A stretch of DNA of 64,000 bases from Nymphaea colorata (GCF_008831285.2 NC_045142.1:23807300-23871299); one strand, 5' to 3'. Positions 11,071 through 23,570 are shown, numbered from the stretch's first letter. Numbers and translations are program-made. The notes: generated by a model from the letters alone, not told the origin.

Positions 11071-12650
11071 GTCTGTGGCAGTTTCGTCTTGGGAAATAGA
11101 TTATCTCGTGTACTTCAAGCTGGTGTAGAGGATGTTGTTTTGGACCATTTATTTTTAACAGCTTGTCCAGAACCAGAAAACAGTTGGAAACTCAATCAAA
11201 ACATAGTTTCATGCACATGAGTGTGGGAGAAAAGAATAGCATTTGGACCAAGTTTCTGGAAAATGGGTTCAGGAGCACAAATCAAGCAAGACCCAGTTTT
11301 TTAGGCTCTCAGACGGCCGGAATATTTGATCCGGTGTTCATTTCCTTATTTGCTCCTGTTATTTTTTTAAAGCCACCTAAGCCTGTGTTTTAGTAGCATA
11401 ATGTCAAGCTGGCAAGAAAAGTTCTTCTGCCTATTGGAGTCCGAGGAGTATATGAAGATGAAATTGAGATTGGAAGATCAGAAGAGGTAAATCATATCTT
11501 TTGATGGATGACAAAGAATTCTTTAGTCACTTGTCTTTGGTGTTCATTGAAATATTATGACCTAGAAGCTGGTTTTTCTCTATAGAGGAATAAAAAAGTT
11601 ACTCCATCTGCATATTTGTTGGATTTGGTGTTTGTTAATGATGTTGAGTTTCAACGATCGTGGAGACCCACCTGTTGTTGTTGTGCATGGTTGTTATAAG
11701 GAAAGTTGCTCATTCAAATTTAACCTGATTCCTGGGTTATTATACTGTTAAAATTGTCTACATTCTGTTCATGATAATGCCTCCATTCTAATCTCCTTGA
11801 TTCATAATGTGTTGGGCTATATAAGACCAGCAAGCACATGGGTTGCAGTAAGTTGGTAATTGGTATGGCTCTTTCCAGTAGCTTCATGCAATGAGGGATT
11901 CCATATACAATCTGGTCTGGTTGTGTGCTTGTTGCTTGATCACACAACTGAACTTTGTGTTACTATGCCATCTGGCGACAACGTAGAAACCACAGAATGC
12001 TACCATGGCCTTGGCGGTTTTCTACAACCGATCAAGAGGATTAATCTGACAATAGGTTCTTTTGTAAGGCAAAAGTTCTGCCTTCTGAAGCTCATCCTGG
12101 ACATCATAATGGTCTTGTGCATGGACTGAGTTCATATAGAGAAATATTTTTTAGCAGACTAGCAATCTCATTCATTGGACGCATGATTTTATGGATGATT
12201 TTCAGTTGGTTTAAACTTTAAACTATAACTTAAACTTGAGTTATATATGTAGTTTTGAGTTGTTTATGCATATTCTTTGAGAATGCTGCCAAGGCAGATT
12301 GAAGTTTTAATCACTTGAGTTCTTGGTCTTCTTTCCCCTCCCTAGCTAGCTTCAGTGAGGTGCAACAGAAGTGGGGACATGGAATCGCCTGGAGTCAGGT
12401 CGGATTTTCATCTGGTTGTATAGGAAGCTTACAAAATTATTGGGCAAATGTATCTTTGATTCTTTGCTTGTGCTTTTCGATCCTCTCTTGCGCCACATAA
12501 CTACATGTAGTACTGCAGATCCATAACAGAATCTTCTGTTTTTAGACTTCGAGATATGAGGCCGTTTATCAATGTAGGCATCACCTTTATTCTCTGGTTC
12601 ACATCCTACTTTAATCACTTACATAAGATATTCGTGATTTTATGTAAATG

Positions 12651-12696
<46 letters not shown>

Positions 12697-15600
12697 CTAT
12701 CTTGCTGAATCCTTATCTCGTCTGTCTTATTGAGTATTAATTGCCTAATGTGTGTTGCCTACAGTCCTTGACTATGCTTTCACCAGCAGGAATGCTATAT
12801 ATTCATTTTTCATAACCAAGCAATAGAGGTCAAGTTAGTTGTCAGAACCTTCATATAGCAACCTCTGTGACTCGAAAACTTTATTGCCTTCCTTTGGAAT
12901 TTGTGCTGTTCCTTTACCATGATTACATGTGCAAATCTTTGCTTGTCTTTCACTCCACAAGAAACTGGAGGTCATTGTTTAACTGCCAAAGTCATGGGAC
13001 AACTGAGAGTTGGATAATGGTCCAACTGTGGTTATCTGAAGTCTGAAGCCATGCTTCTGAATTTAAGGAAAAACTGTGAAACTAGGAACGTGAAGCTTGT
13101 GTTAAAGCATAGATAGCTCTACAGGACTGGCAGATTGATTGCCAAAGTTGTGTTTGTCAAAACTCAAAAGCTTGTGAAATGTTGATACATTTTATTTGGA
13201 GGATCATAACAATGATACCCCCTATAGTCGTCGGCATATAAACTTCCACTGAGAGTCTGCATCCTGAAACTGTTTTTCTCCTGGAGCTCTGGATATGAAC
13301 ATAGCATACACAACAAGAAATTCACAATTCATTGTAATCTGGTCTATAAAGTACTAACGCCGGAGGACATGCAATATAAGGCTATAAAGTTTCAAAGAAG
13401 TTCATGACAGTCACAGCTATTGTCTTGCCAACTGCAGTATCTTTCTGTGAAGTTTCACTGTATTGTTGATGTGCTTTTATCATTTGATTATGGCATCTCT
13501 GGTTTGCTTATGCCTCAATTGCTGCCTCTCTTTGAAGAAGGATAAAATAGACAATCTCTGCTAGTGTTCTACATTTTCATTTCTGTATATTGGAAATTCA
13601 GTTAGTTTCAAATTCTTATTCCTGAAAATGAGCCTTTCTTTGGGTTCTTTTAAGTCTAGCCTTTTTACCTTTCTGGGTTTCCTACTGACTAAAGAAGGGT
13701 GTACATGCATAGCTCAGTCTGTCTAGAGCAGGGTTTGCATGCATATCTCAGTCCGTCTCTGAGAGAAAAAGGATGAGGTGCAGATGAATCACTTGATGGC
13801 ATTTTCTTCTTGACGAGATTCTGTCTCAAAAGTGCATTGCATCTCGAGCTTTTCATGTTCTGCCATGGTGACTCTTAATGCTCTTAGCCTTTTACGCGTC
13901 TGAATCTCATGTTTGCTTTGAAGTTTGAACAGTATCTCTAGGATGCTTGTACTACAGCTGCATAAGTGTATGAATGTATGCATCCCATAGCAATCATTCG
14001 GATATATTCAATATCGAAGATTAATTATTCTTTTAGAATTTGTCATGTGGCATCTAACACTAGGTAGTGAGAAATTCATTTCATTCAATACGTTATTTTT
14101 CATTTTAGCATACAGGGAGACGTTTATTGGCAGGTAAGAAAGATGGTGGTAAATATGTAACTGGTTGTTCTTGGCAGGTTGAAGGTGAACTTTTGGAAGT
14201 GAAGAGGTACAGAAAACAGTTTTCTAGAAAGAAAGGCACGTGACATGGGCAAGAGGGTGCATCTAATGTGAGGTTGCCAGCAGACTCGAGTCAGTGACTG
14301 TACCAGATGGGCCTGGACTTGAATGAGCTTAGTTCTACAGGAACCGGGGACCTTGATCCTGAACCCTGGGTGGGGCTGATGCGCGGGTTGGTGACAGGCC
14401 AGTCAAAGACAGTCTGACCTGTTCAGCCTTGGCCCGTGCGGGGGGAGAACCAATGGGCCGGGACAGGGTTTTCAGTCTGCAAGTGATGTCCTTTTGCTGG
14501 CATCCGAACTGTAGACGTTGGTTTTCTTGATTTGAAAACCTTGATTTATAACATGGGCAATTATCATTCTTTGAAAGAACTTTCTAACACTTCTTGTCCA
14601 CTATTTTGGCCTTCATTTGCAGAAAGGGCGGCTGATTTTGTTTATATCTGAGACTTCATTTGGTATGCTACTTTTTTTTGGAGTTTTTTTCCCCTAATAA
14701 TTTACACTCTGTTAGCAATTTTTTAAAGTACACGTTTTCTTGTAATTTTTTCAAATGCCCATTCAATTATTTTTAAATGTTAGAGTCCCAGTCACATCCA
14801 TACTTCTGACCGCCATCATTGAAATAACTCTGGGTGAGAGGTCAAGCTGGCCAGGCTGATAAAGAAAGGTTTTATTCTTCAACCAATATTAATACATCTG
14901 AGTTTTTTTTTTTCGTGAAAATAATGGCACGGATGTGATCTTCGTGAATAAAAACTTAGGATTTAATTTGAAAACGATCTGTCTTGATGTACAAATAAGC
15001 ATTTTCAAGTTGAAAAATTGGATAAGTGATAAGGTAGCGCTTGCATGACACACTAAAAAATATTAGCTGTATGAAAATTAGTTTTTTAAAAGCTGCTTTC
15101 TAAAATCAGTTTTTGTTTGAAATTCTGGTTTGTGGTTCACAAGCAGGTTGGGTAGGCTGTTAGTAGTTTCTGTTTTGAATCTTCAGAGAGTCAATTCTTT
15201 GTGCTGCAAAAGAAATAAGTTTCATTGGCGTGTAAGTTTGGAGGTGCCTTTTTGAGGTATCAAAAGCAGATCCTATATTAATGGGATGTTTGGGTGAGGG
15301 CTTCAGTTTAATGTTACAAATCTTTATGATACTTTGGGTCTGTATATTGGTATCCAGATAAAATTACAATCTATTCCTCGATTTAATTTTGATTCTTTCC
15401 GACCAAGGTTTTAAATATTAACTGGATCTGGACTTTTAATCGAATATAAAAGGACCAAATTGGTTTCAAATAAAAAGTTTGCTACCATATCTAATGTATC
15501 AGATCTGGATTGATTTGTCAATCCTAGTAAAAATCCAAGGTCAAGTCTAAACATTCTCCTTTTTTATGCTTTGGGGCCCAAACAGTTTACACCAACTCGT

Positions 15601-15860
15601 GTATATCTAGAGTTGACGACTTTCTCTCTTTTTCTCCCTCGGTACTGGTTGGTCGAACCAGTCCTTGAAGCTTATCGTGTTTGTTACTTCGTTCGAAGGG
15701 TTTTTGTTCATGTTCATCCAACTTTCTGGTTATTGCTACGTTCCTTCTTGCTTTGTAGCTTTCTTTTTCTAGTTACCCATTTCATGCCGGTCGTTGATAA
15801 TCCTAAATGGGTTAAGTATAGAACAAGCAAATCCCGAATATGTTTTACTAATTATACCTC
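11071..15860. other. FLD 3' flank and intergenic DNA
   Basis: The first few hundred bases are probably FLD 3' UTR. No ORF beyond 100 codons and no recognisable protein was found. An (AT)n microsatellite lies at 12653-12694. Near 13700-13770 a short segment (CATGCATAGCTCAGTCTGTCT) is repeated imperfectly. A more GC-rich patch at 14330-14480 has no coding frame. An unannotated noncoding transcript cannot be excluded. Confidence 0.4.
12653..12694. repeat. (AT)n microsatellite
   Basis: About 21 uninterrupted AT dinucleotides. Confidence 0.95.
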
Positions 15861-16043
15861 GGGGGGGGGGGGGGGCGCCTAGGTCATGGTCCCACCCCAG
15901 CCAATGAAAATTTCTTTTTTATATTAAATTTTTTTTTTTTAATTGCATAATGTATTTTTTTATTACAATTCAGTTTGGTTTTACTCGGATCTAGAGGTCA
16001 GACTACCGACCCGCCCTGAAAGAAAATCCTACCTCCGCCTCTG
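15861..16043 (-). mobile_element. hAT-like MITE copy with poly-G left end
   Basis: This is homologous, in inverted orientation, to the element at 23368-23562. It shares GCCTAGGYCATGG near one end, the AT-rich middle, ACTCGGATCTAGAGG and the terminal CTCCGCCTCTG. A run of 15 G at 15861-15875 occupies the place of the expected other terminal repeat. ACCTC occurs on both outer flanks and may be what remains of a target duplication. Confidence 0.65.
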
Positions 16044-16241
16044 ACCTCACATATGATTGATTTGATTTGAACAGATTTGGCTTTTATTGGAGTTTGGCTT
16101 AATCATCTCAGGTTTCAACTTTGTTTTTTAATTTGAATTTGGATTCAATTAGCATCTAGCGGGGAGGCCTACCTTGAGGAGGCACCAAAGCAGCTTTGGA
16201 CCTTAGGGGCTTGGCTGATGAGATTAGCTCTCAGTTACCCG

Positions 16242-16307
<66 letters not shown>

Positions 16308-17692
16308 ATTTTTCACCCAAATCTGATCAAATGGATTTGAATCTTCTACTCACACAACAATATTGGTACTCAACTTGAGTTTTCCTCGTTTGACAGAAAC
16401 GATGAAGACGTTAATAATAAATAAAGAGGCTAAAGCCCTTTGACTGAAGGAAAACATAAGAAGTTAACAAGGCATCTTTGACTACAAATTCTCTAGGAAA
16501 AACGTGGGCGGCTGTAAAGGACGATGATGTTTGGGGAGCCTTAGACAAAGAAAAAAAAGTCTTTTTCTAAAACAGGCTGTTCAAGTTTTTTTTTTCCCTT
16601 TAAAAATCCAAAAAACTCCATCTTTTTTATGGACTTTTAAATTTGAATAGTTGTTAAATGAAGAAAAAATAGTTGGGATTGAAAAAAATAAAAAGAGTAT
16701 TTCATGTTACCTTTCAATAGAGGGCAAAGCCTAACCTTTTCCTGGTATTTAGGATTCATTTGTGTCTTTCAAAAAGCGCCTTATTATGCTTTAAATGATA
16801 TATCAGTACCTCCTTTTTGCAGCACAAAGAGACCGATGCACCAACTCCTCGTGTTTCCGTAAAAATTAACCTGCTTGCTCCTAGGTATTTCAAGTGAGGT
16901 TAATTTTTACCTCTAATTTTTTTTTTACTTATCATCTAAACATCCCAACCAAGTTTGCAAAACTGAGTTTTGAACCAGGTTTTCAAAAACTTGGTGTTCC
17001 CTAAACCAAAATTGTTGATAGTGTCATCTAAACGCACCCTTAAAAGTTAGTGGGTAGACAGGAAGAAGAAATGTATCCTAAAACGTCATTTTAAATTAAC
17101 TGATTTTATAATGTTAAAAAATAAAAAATTTCACGCGCGCATAACATAAGCACGCATACATATTTATAGTTAAGGAATTATAAAAACAAGGAGGCCGTTA
17201 GTAAATGGACGGTTTAAATCATGTTCTAGGTTTTAGTAAAAATTTTAAACTTTTCGGCAATAAAAAGAAAATGTCCTGGAAACCAAATGCTTAGATTTTA
17301 CTCAATATTGCAAGATAAACAAATTCTATCAAGTAGATATTACGTATTACATGTTTTATTAAATTATGTATTAAATCTATCAAGGAAATAATGCATATTT
17401 TACTAAATACGAGGAAGGGTGCCTCGATTCCGTGGCTGATCAAGAGTCATCGTGTGTGGATTTCTCATTATTTTTTAAAATTATTTTAATTAGTTTTACA
17501 CTTTTCCCACTGATTTGATTCTTTTGAAAAGCGACTTTTGATTTATTTCTTTAGGGCCGATTAATAACCTTTTCAGTATATTGGCGCGTAACGGATAGGT
17601 GAGGCTGGTAGCTTGTTGGGCATCAAAAACAAACAACAATGAGTCTACTCGAGCTCGACTGGTTAAAGTTTGGCTCTTGAATGAGTTTGAGA
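16044..17692. other. Intergenic, AT-rich; includes poly-A run
   Basis: No gene is recognisable. A poly-A run lies at 16242-16305. TGTTTAGATGA/TCATCTAAACA motifs at about 16930-17035 resemble MITE ends but could not be paired into an element. Confidence 0.4.
16242..16305 (+). repeat. 64-nt poly(A) tract
   Basis: 64 consecutive A follow a moderately GC-rich 90-bp segment (16160-16241). This could be the tail of a truncated LINE/SINE or retrocopy on the plus strand. No target duplication or coding remnant was found, so origin is unproven. Confidence 0.6.
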
Positions 17693-18050
17693 CGAATCAT
17701 TTATTTAACGAGTCGAGTTCGAGTTCATGAGTCGACTCATTCAAATAATCGAGTTGAGTTCGAGCTCAACACATAATTGCCGAGTCGAGCTCGAGCTGCT
17801 TTTGTCGAGCTATTCTCAAACTCGAACCGAATCGAGCTCGAGGTTTCACTAGTCGAGCCGAGCTCGAGCTCAACATGTAATTGTAGAGTCGAGCTCAACA
17901 TGTAATTATAGAGTCGAGCTCGACAAACTCGATTAAGGCTTGTGCTCGACTTGACAGTTACGTGTTGAGCTCGAACTCAACTCGATTATTTGAACGAGTT
18001 GACTCATGAACTCGAGCTCGGCTCGTTAAGCAAATGACTCGACTCAAATA
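17641..18050. repeat. CTCGAG-rich fold-back repeat, copy 1
   Basis: About 400 bp densely packed with GAGTCGAGCTCGAG motifs. The left arm (~17693-17793) and right arm (~17946-18045) are inverted repeats of each other, with about 85-90% identity by eye. Both contain TTCAAATAATCGAGTTGAG or its complement. Between them CAACATGTAATT.TAGAGTCGAGCT is directly duplicated. It is noncoding and probably a nonautonomous DNA transposon (MITE). Confidence 0.7.
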
Positions 18051-18782
18051 TTAAAAATATTTAAATTGAAAAATATATACAAATCAATAAAAATATTTCT
18101 CAATACCTTAAAAATAATTTTGAAAATGAAACATGTCACTACCTACTGATTAGAATCATTTTAAACCAAATTAACCGAATTTCGATAATATTGGTTGTCA
18201 CAATCAGTCAAAGGTACCCTCCATTAAGCAATCTGTCTTGTTTACATGGGAATATTCCATCGTATTCTTCCTGACACAAAGGGATATATTTTTTTTTCTT
18301 CAAAGTTACAACCAAGTTTTTTTTATATTATTTTTCACTATAGGAAGGTGGATTGTGACATGTGCACGCCCATTATCAAGCAAAGGAAGTGCATGTGCTT
18401 ACGAGTCTGTCTTTTTGGAGCAAGTGGGTGGATTACACACGCAAAGTGGCGAGGCTTAACTTAATTTGGATTTGGATCTTCCTATCATAATATCCAACAT
18501 TTATACATACTTAGATATTGGTCGAATCCACGTTAAATATCAAACTCATTTAAATTTTATTAGGTTATTTTTGCGGGCCATGTATTTTAAGAGGTTCTTT
18601 TTCCTTTCATTTTCTTTCCTCGGACCTTAGATTCATACTTTTTTCCATGTAGCGTGGATTTGAGATCTATGCGCTTAAAATCAGCTTTAAAACTGAGATC
18701 CGACGTTATCAAACACTATGATTATCATAAGATTCAACATTCGGAGATACTTCTATTTTTGCGGCATCCAAGTTCAATATTA
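18051..18782. other. Intergenic, no gene seen
   Basis: AT-rich DNA. Two overlapping short ORFs at 18238-18464 have no similarity or codon structure suggesting a gene. Confidence 0.4.
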
Positions 18783-19145
18783 GGGGTGTTTCATGAGGCT
18801 GGAATTATGGAATTCTAAAATTAAAATTCTTTTTCTTTTAAGAAAAAATTAAAATTGTCTGATTCCATAATTTTTATAGGCTCATTCTTGATGCAAAATT
18901 CTGAAATCATGATTTTGAATGGGTGGAAGTTTGCTTCCAGAATTTTATAATTTTGTCATCTTTTTTTACGGCACACGGTTTTAATTCATCAATTCTAGAC
19001 TTTTAATTCATGTTTTAGCAAACAACCCATTTTTAATTCTGGAATCAAAATTTCATACTATCAAACACAAAGAGAAACTAAATTTTGAAATTTTGCCAAT
19101 TTAATGTGGAATTAGAATCAAAATTCAAAGCCGTCAAACACACTC
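18783..19145. mobile_element. Tourist/Harbinger-like MITE relic
   Basis: The left end GGGGTGTTTCATGAGGCTGG follows TTA at 18780-18782. The right end (complement of GTGTGTTTGACGGCTTTG) is at 19128-19145. The left end closely matches one terminus of the better preserved MITE at 28051-28258. A/T-rich inside, with AATTCTRRAATT motifs. The right target duplication is not recognisable, so the border is approximate. Confidence 0.5.
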
Positions 19146-19795
19146 AAGTTTACTCAAATTCTTCTAGAGCGTGCTTTTTTAGACAAGAAATATGCGGTCC
19201 GAGCCTTTTTTCCTTTGATCTTAGATCCACACTTTTTTTTGCATGAGTGTCAAATCGATGCTATTGAGATCTCTTCTTCTTTATTTAGACAGTGAGTTTT
19301 ACTAAACACAAAAAAATCCGAGGCTATCAAACACTAATCCGTGAAACTGCACACATAATCTGACTTTGATTACTAATCAAATTTGTTTGATAATCCATGA
19401 AACTGCTCACATAATCTGACTTTGATTACTAATCAGATTCAAAATTCTTGGTACAGCTGAGACAATCAAACACGTTGGTCCCAGGAGTCAAAATCAATGG
19501 GTGGACGGTCAGAGAGCTCTATCCAAAGTGTCCTATTTTAAGGGTTCCTTCCGTCACCCCCATCCCTTCTTTATGGGTTCTTCAATCTTCACCTTATAGG
19601 CTGTTCATGAATTTATGTCATACTTTATGGTGTCGTGACCAATAAAGGTGTCCGCATTGGGGGGACTCTTGAGTCACGTTCCACCTCTCGACTGTTCTTC
19701 AAATTAAAAAAAGGCGTCTCGAACAACTTTTCCCACTTTTTTTCCAAGAACGGATGCGTTCCAAAGCACGTCTGTTTCGATAATCATAGTTTGGC
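19146..19795. other. Intergenic with a short tandem duplication
   Basis: A ~57-bp unit (AATCCRTGAAACTGC ... CTGACTTTGATTACTAATCA) occurs twice in tandem at about 19337-19440. No gene seen. Confidence 0.45.
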
Positions 19796-20213
19796 ACAGC
19801 GAGTGGAGCTATTCGAGCTCGACTTGTTAAAACTTGGCTCGTGAACGAGTTCGAGCCGTGACACTTGCTTAACGAGTCGAGCTTCAGTTCATGAGTCGGC
19901 TTGTTTAAATAATTGAGTTGAGAGCTCAACATGTAAATACCGAGTCGAGCTCGAGCTTTAATCGAGTTGATATATTCAAATAAGTTTACAAGTTTGTTGA
20001 GCCTTAATCGAGTCGTCGACTTCGTGCTCAACACGAAACGATGGATATCAATTCTATTCAAACGAGTTCGTCGAGCCTTAGTCGAGTCAAGCTCGAGCTC
20101 ACTAGATGACGATTGACTCAAGCTCGAGCTGCTTCTGGAGCCGAGTCGAGTTCGAGGTTTCACTAGTCAAGCCGAGCTCGAGCTGACTGAACTCGGGCTC
20201 GTATTCACCCCTA
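19796..20213. repeat. CTCGAG-rich repeat, copy 2
   Basis: Same family and orientation as 17641-18050, sharing CTTAACGAGTCGAG, AGTTCATGAGTCG, GAGTTGAG and GCTCAACATGTAA. It ends in CACCCCTA at 20206-20213, a common terminal motif (TAGGGGTG) of plant hAT-type MITEs. The left end is not clear. A 154-codon minus-strand ORF at 19699-20163 is only a translation of this repeat. Confidence 0.65.
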
Positions 20214-22040
20214 ACTTGGATTGAAACTCAGATCGGCAAATGACCATGTCATAAGGTTAGCGAGTTAACTCGTCGACTCGATCGAGTTTTAAAATAACCT
20301 GAATCAGGCAAGTCCAGCCGAGTCAAGAGCGAGCCATGCCAACCTTGACGCGCAACCAAGTTTTCTAGCAACCCAAGGTAACTCGAGTGATTTCTCAGCC
20401 AACTTTGCCAATAACCGATTGACATCGGTCTATTAATGCATATGAGCTCACCCCTAATAAAAGGGATATCTTTTATCCTTTTCTATATACATATATATCA
20501 CCTTGTACGGATCACTTCTCCTCAAGTTATTTTTATGAATGATCTTATCATCTAGATTGGTCCACTTACACATAGGGGGCGGAGCCGAAAGGCTAGAGGA
20601 TACTAATAGTAAGTTTTCAAATTTGGACATCAATATATAAATGATAAAATTTACCATAAATATCAACATGAAAATAAGCATTTTTTGTGGGTATGTGAAT
20701 AATTGCCCATATATATATATATATATATATATAACTTATAATTAAAATTATGAGTAACATGAGGACTTCCAGAGGACCATTTTCTTTGTATTTTAGCTGG
20801 TCATATAGAGATTGGCTGGCTGCTGGGGAGAAAGATGATAAGGGAGATTGCTGCCTTTCTCTGACTTTAGGACACAGATGATGTTCTTATCCCTTCCCTT
20901 CCCTTCCTTCCTTCCTTCTCCACCCTTATCAGTCTCACTATAGTACTCTCTTTTTTTGACCTTCTAGAAGCTTCTTTTCTTCCCTTTCTTGGTCAATGCA
21001 AATCCAAAAAAAAAATTGAGCCTTTTGGTTAGGTGCAAGCTCACTTTTGCTCTGTTGTGGTGATTTTTTTTTTTATTTTTATTTTGTATAAAAACAAGTT
21101 GAGTGCCAATTTATTACTTAAAACAAGTAGGGATTCAAAGAAGTTTCTCAAAAGTAAGTCTTTAGATGTTTGGGTGCCATTTTTTTAAAAATGAGTTTAA
21201 CGAAAACCCTGCTTTGACCAAACTAGGAATTCCAAAAAAGAGAGAAAACTTGATCCATACTTTTATTCATGGAAACTCATTAAAGAATCTTAAAACCTAG
21301 TTTTGGAGGCAAAACCTTATTTTGCCTCCAATACTTGGTTTTTGGAGTATTAGCCAAACACCGTTTTGTTATAAATCCGAGTTCTTAGAAAATTTACATG
21401 AGGATTTCATCCAAATTCCCCATCAAAATTTGGTTACGACTTGAAATTGAATTAGTAGAAGAAAATGAGTTCAAATGCATATTGAATTTAGGGGTTTGTT
21501 TGGTTCACTTTGTGAGTATCTCATGAATCTGTCTCAAAAGTTGAGGCAAGTACATAGAATAATAATTCTAGTGTTCTTGCTCTCATAAGAAATATATTTG
21601 AATAACATCATTTTTTTATTTAGAAAACATGGTATAATTATATCTTTATATCCGTTTTACATCCCTATTGGTGGGCTTCAATCTTCATTCGAGCAGTGGA
21701 ATTTCCTCTCGTTCACCAAATCTAAAATACCATGTCGCTCGGCAAAATGACTTGAAGATATCATAAAAAAGGTTTGTATTTTTAACTCTTTCTTTTAAAG
21801 GGCAGTCATTCATTTTATGAAACAATTTCAGTTGACAAAACTAAAGCAAAAAAAGAAAAAATTGAAACAATTAAGTAAAAAAGAGGAACAATTCATGGTA
21901 GCAGCAAGGCGTTAATCAATTGACTTTTCAGGTAAGCAAGATGTTATCAACATGCCACTCACAAAACAACCCTTTATTTCCCTTGCCTTTGAGGTCTTGA
22001 ACCACATCAACTTCAATGATAGAAATACATTACTCGTGAA
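20214..22040. other. Intergenic, AT-rich
   Basis: More CGAG motifs occur to about 20300 and another CACCCCTA end at 20449-20456. A (AT)12 run is at 20710-20733. CTTCC and poly-pyrimidine stretches lie around 20890-20990. No gene seen. Confidence 0.4.
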
Positions 22041-22450
22041 TAGGGACGTCAATACATCCGACTTGAATCGGATATCTGACCGAACCAAACCGAAAAAAAT
22101 GGATATAAAGAAAAAAATTAATATTCAATTGAGAAATTGGATGAGATTTGAATTTAAGAAATGACATTAGATCGAATTCATATTCAAATTCAAATATACA
22201 TAAATATTTGATCGGATTAAACAGATATCTTATATCGAACGTGCTTGTATTTTGAAAATAGCAAAATTTGATTTTAAATTCAGATTTGGATTTATATATG
22301 AATATAAAAATCACATTCAAATTGTCAAATTGAATTTTCGGTTCGAATTCAAATGACTTTTTTTTATTCTTACTTGAACCCAAACTCGTGAATATTCGAA
22401 AAAGAGATATAATTTAAGGTATATTCCATGGGAATCGGATAATAAAGTCG
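22041..22450. repeat. AT-rich ATCCGA/GAATCGGAT repeat, likely MITE
   Basis: It starts near GGGACGTCAATACATCCGAC and ends near ATGGGAATCGGATAAT, with A/T-rich, partly self-complementary internal sequence (AAATTCAAAT/ATTTGAATTT motifs). Short ORFs on both strands (22030-22383 and nearby) reflect this composition and are not genes. Borders are uncertain. Confidence 0.4.
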
Positions 22451-23367
22451 AATTATAAACTAACTTTTTCATAAGTTCATAACGGGACCAGCAGCTACGC
22501 TGTAATCCTTCAAGTACAGAATTGATTAAAAAAAAAAAAGTGAAAAATAAAAGAAAAGTTTTGGAGTTGGCTTGACGTTTTTGGTTTGATCTAAGCGCTT
22601 ACGTCAATGCGTGGTGGGACCACCTTTCGTTTCCTTCATCAAGCAAAGGAAGGTGAATCGGAGGCGAGTGGGACCCACAAAGACCATGAGACAGTGCCGT
22701 ACGAATCGGCCAGGCTGGTGATTCAGTGAACCGCCCGATTCTGTTACTCATTCGAATCGGGTGTGAAATGAATGGACTTCAAAAAAAATGTTATTTAAAC
22801 AATAATAAAACTTTAAAAAATATTTAAAACCGAATTAAATTTACATGGAATCCGCGTTATCAACAAAGCGCTACTTATCGTAGCCAATACATTATTTAAA
22901 TTTTTTAAGGGTCACTCATATGTAAAAAAAAGACGGAGTTAATAGAATTTTTGTATGTAAATAATGTAATTTCTTTTGGGCTGGTGTGGGCAATTTGCCC
23001 ACACCAGCAATAATGTAGCTCCGCCACTGCATTATAGAGACAACACAATCTTTTCTTATCTCTTACTTTTTAAAATCAAGTTTAAATATTTGAAATAATT
23101 TTTTATATTTAAACATAAAAAAAACTAAACAATTGCCGACAAGCAGAAGGAAATGGATCTCCATATGATGTATGACAAAGGATGAAGAAGGGAAAAAAGA
23201 CAGTGAAAACCCCACGAAATTAGCTACCAGCTAGCAACTCTCAACCTAAGTCAACACTCATTAATACCAGCACGATAGGACCACTCAACTCGATCAATTG
23301 CACTATCCATCATTTGGTGAGGAATGAGAGGTAAAACTTCTCCTCGAAGAAGGAACTAGATTGTAAG
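22451..23367. other. Intergenic with perfect hairpin
   Basis: No gene seen. It contains the hairpin at 22980-23008. Just after it, TAGCTCCGCCACTG resembles the CTCCGCCCCTG end of the hAT-like MITE family, so 22900-23026 is probably a truncated relative. Confidence 0.4.
22980..23008. repeat. Perfect 14-bp-arm inverted repeat
   Basis: GCTGGTGTGGGCAA and its exact complement are separated by one T. It lies within a MITE-like segment ending at about 23026. Confidence 0.9.
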
Positions 23368-23562
23368 CAGGAGCGGAGTCAGGATTTTTCTTAGGGACGG
23401 GCCGACAGCCCAACCTCTGGATCTGGGTAGGGCCAAATTGAATTCAACTCTAAAAAATACATTACACACTTAAAAAATTATATATTTTTTAATATAATTT
23501 TTTTTTTCATTTTTCAAGGTGGGGCCATGGCCTAGGCGGCCCCCCCCTTCCCTCTGCCCCTG
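23368..23562. mobile_element. hAT-like MITE with 8-bp TSD
   Basis: A 195-bp element with terminal inverted repeats CAGGAGCGGAG and CTCTGCCCCTG (9 of 11 paired). It is flanked by ATTGTAAG (23360-23367) and ACTGTAAG (23563-23570), an 8-bp target duplication with one mismatch. An 8-bp duplication with CAGGG-type ends fits the hAT superfamily. It has no coding capacity. Relatives are at 15861-16043, about 49497-49670 and about 35427-35483. Confidence 0.8.
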
Positions 23563-23570
23563 ACTGTAAG

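Noticed and set aside
11400-11487. Possible exon with good donor (frame VKLARKVLLPIGVRGVYEDE...)
   Set aside because: One short open stretch without a partner exon, acceptor or recognised family; most likely FLD 3' flank.
19699-20163. 154-codon minus-strand ORF rich in Arg, Ser and Leu
   Set aside because: It is a translation of the CTCGAG repeat; composition follows the repeat and no domain is visible.
22030-22383. 117-codon minus-strand Phe/Lys-rich ORF
   Set aside because: Composition of an AT-rich, self-complementary repeat; no domain.
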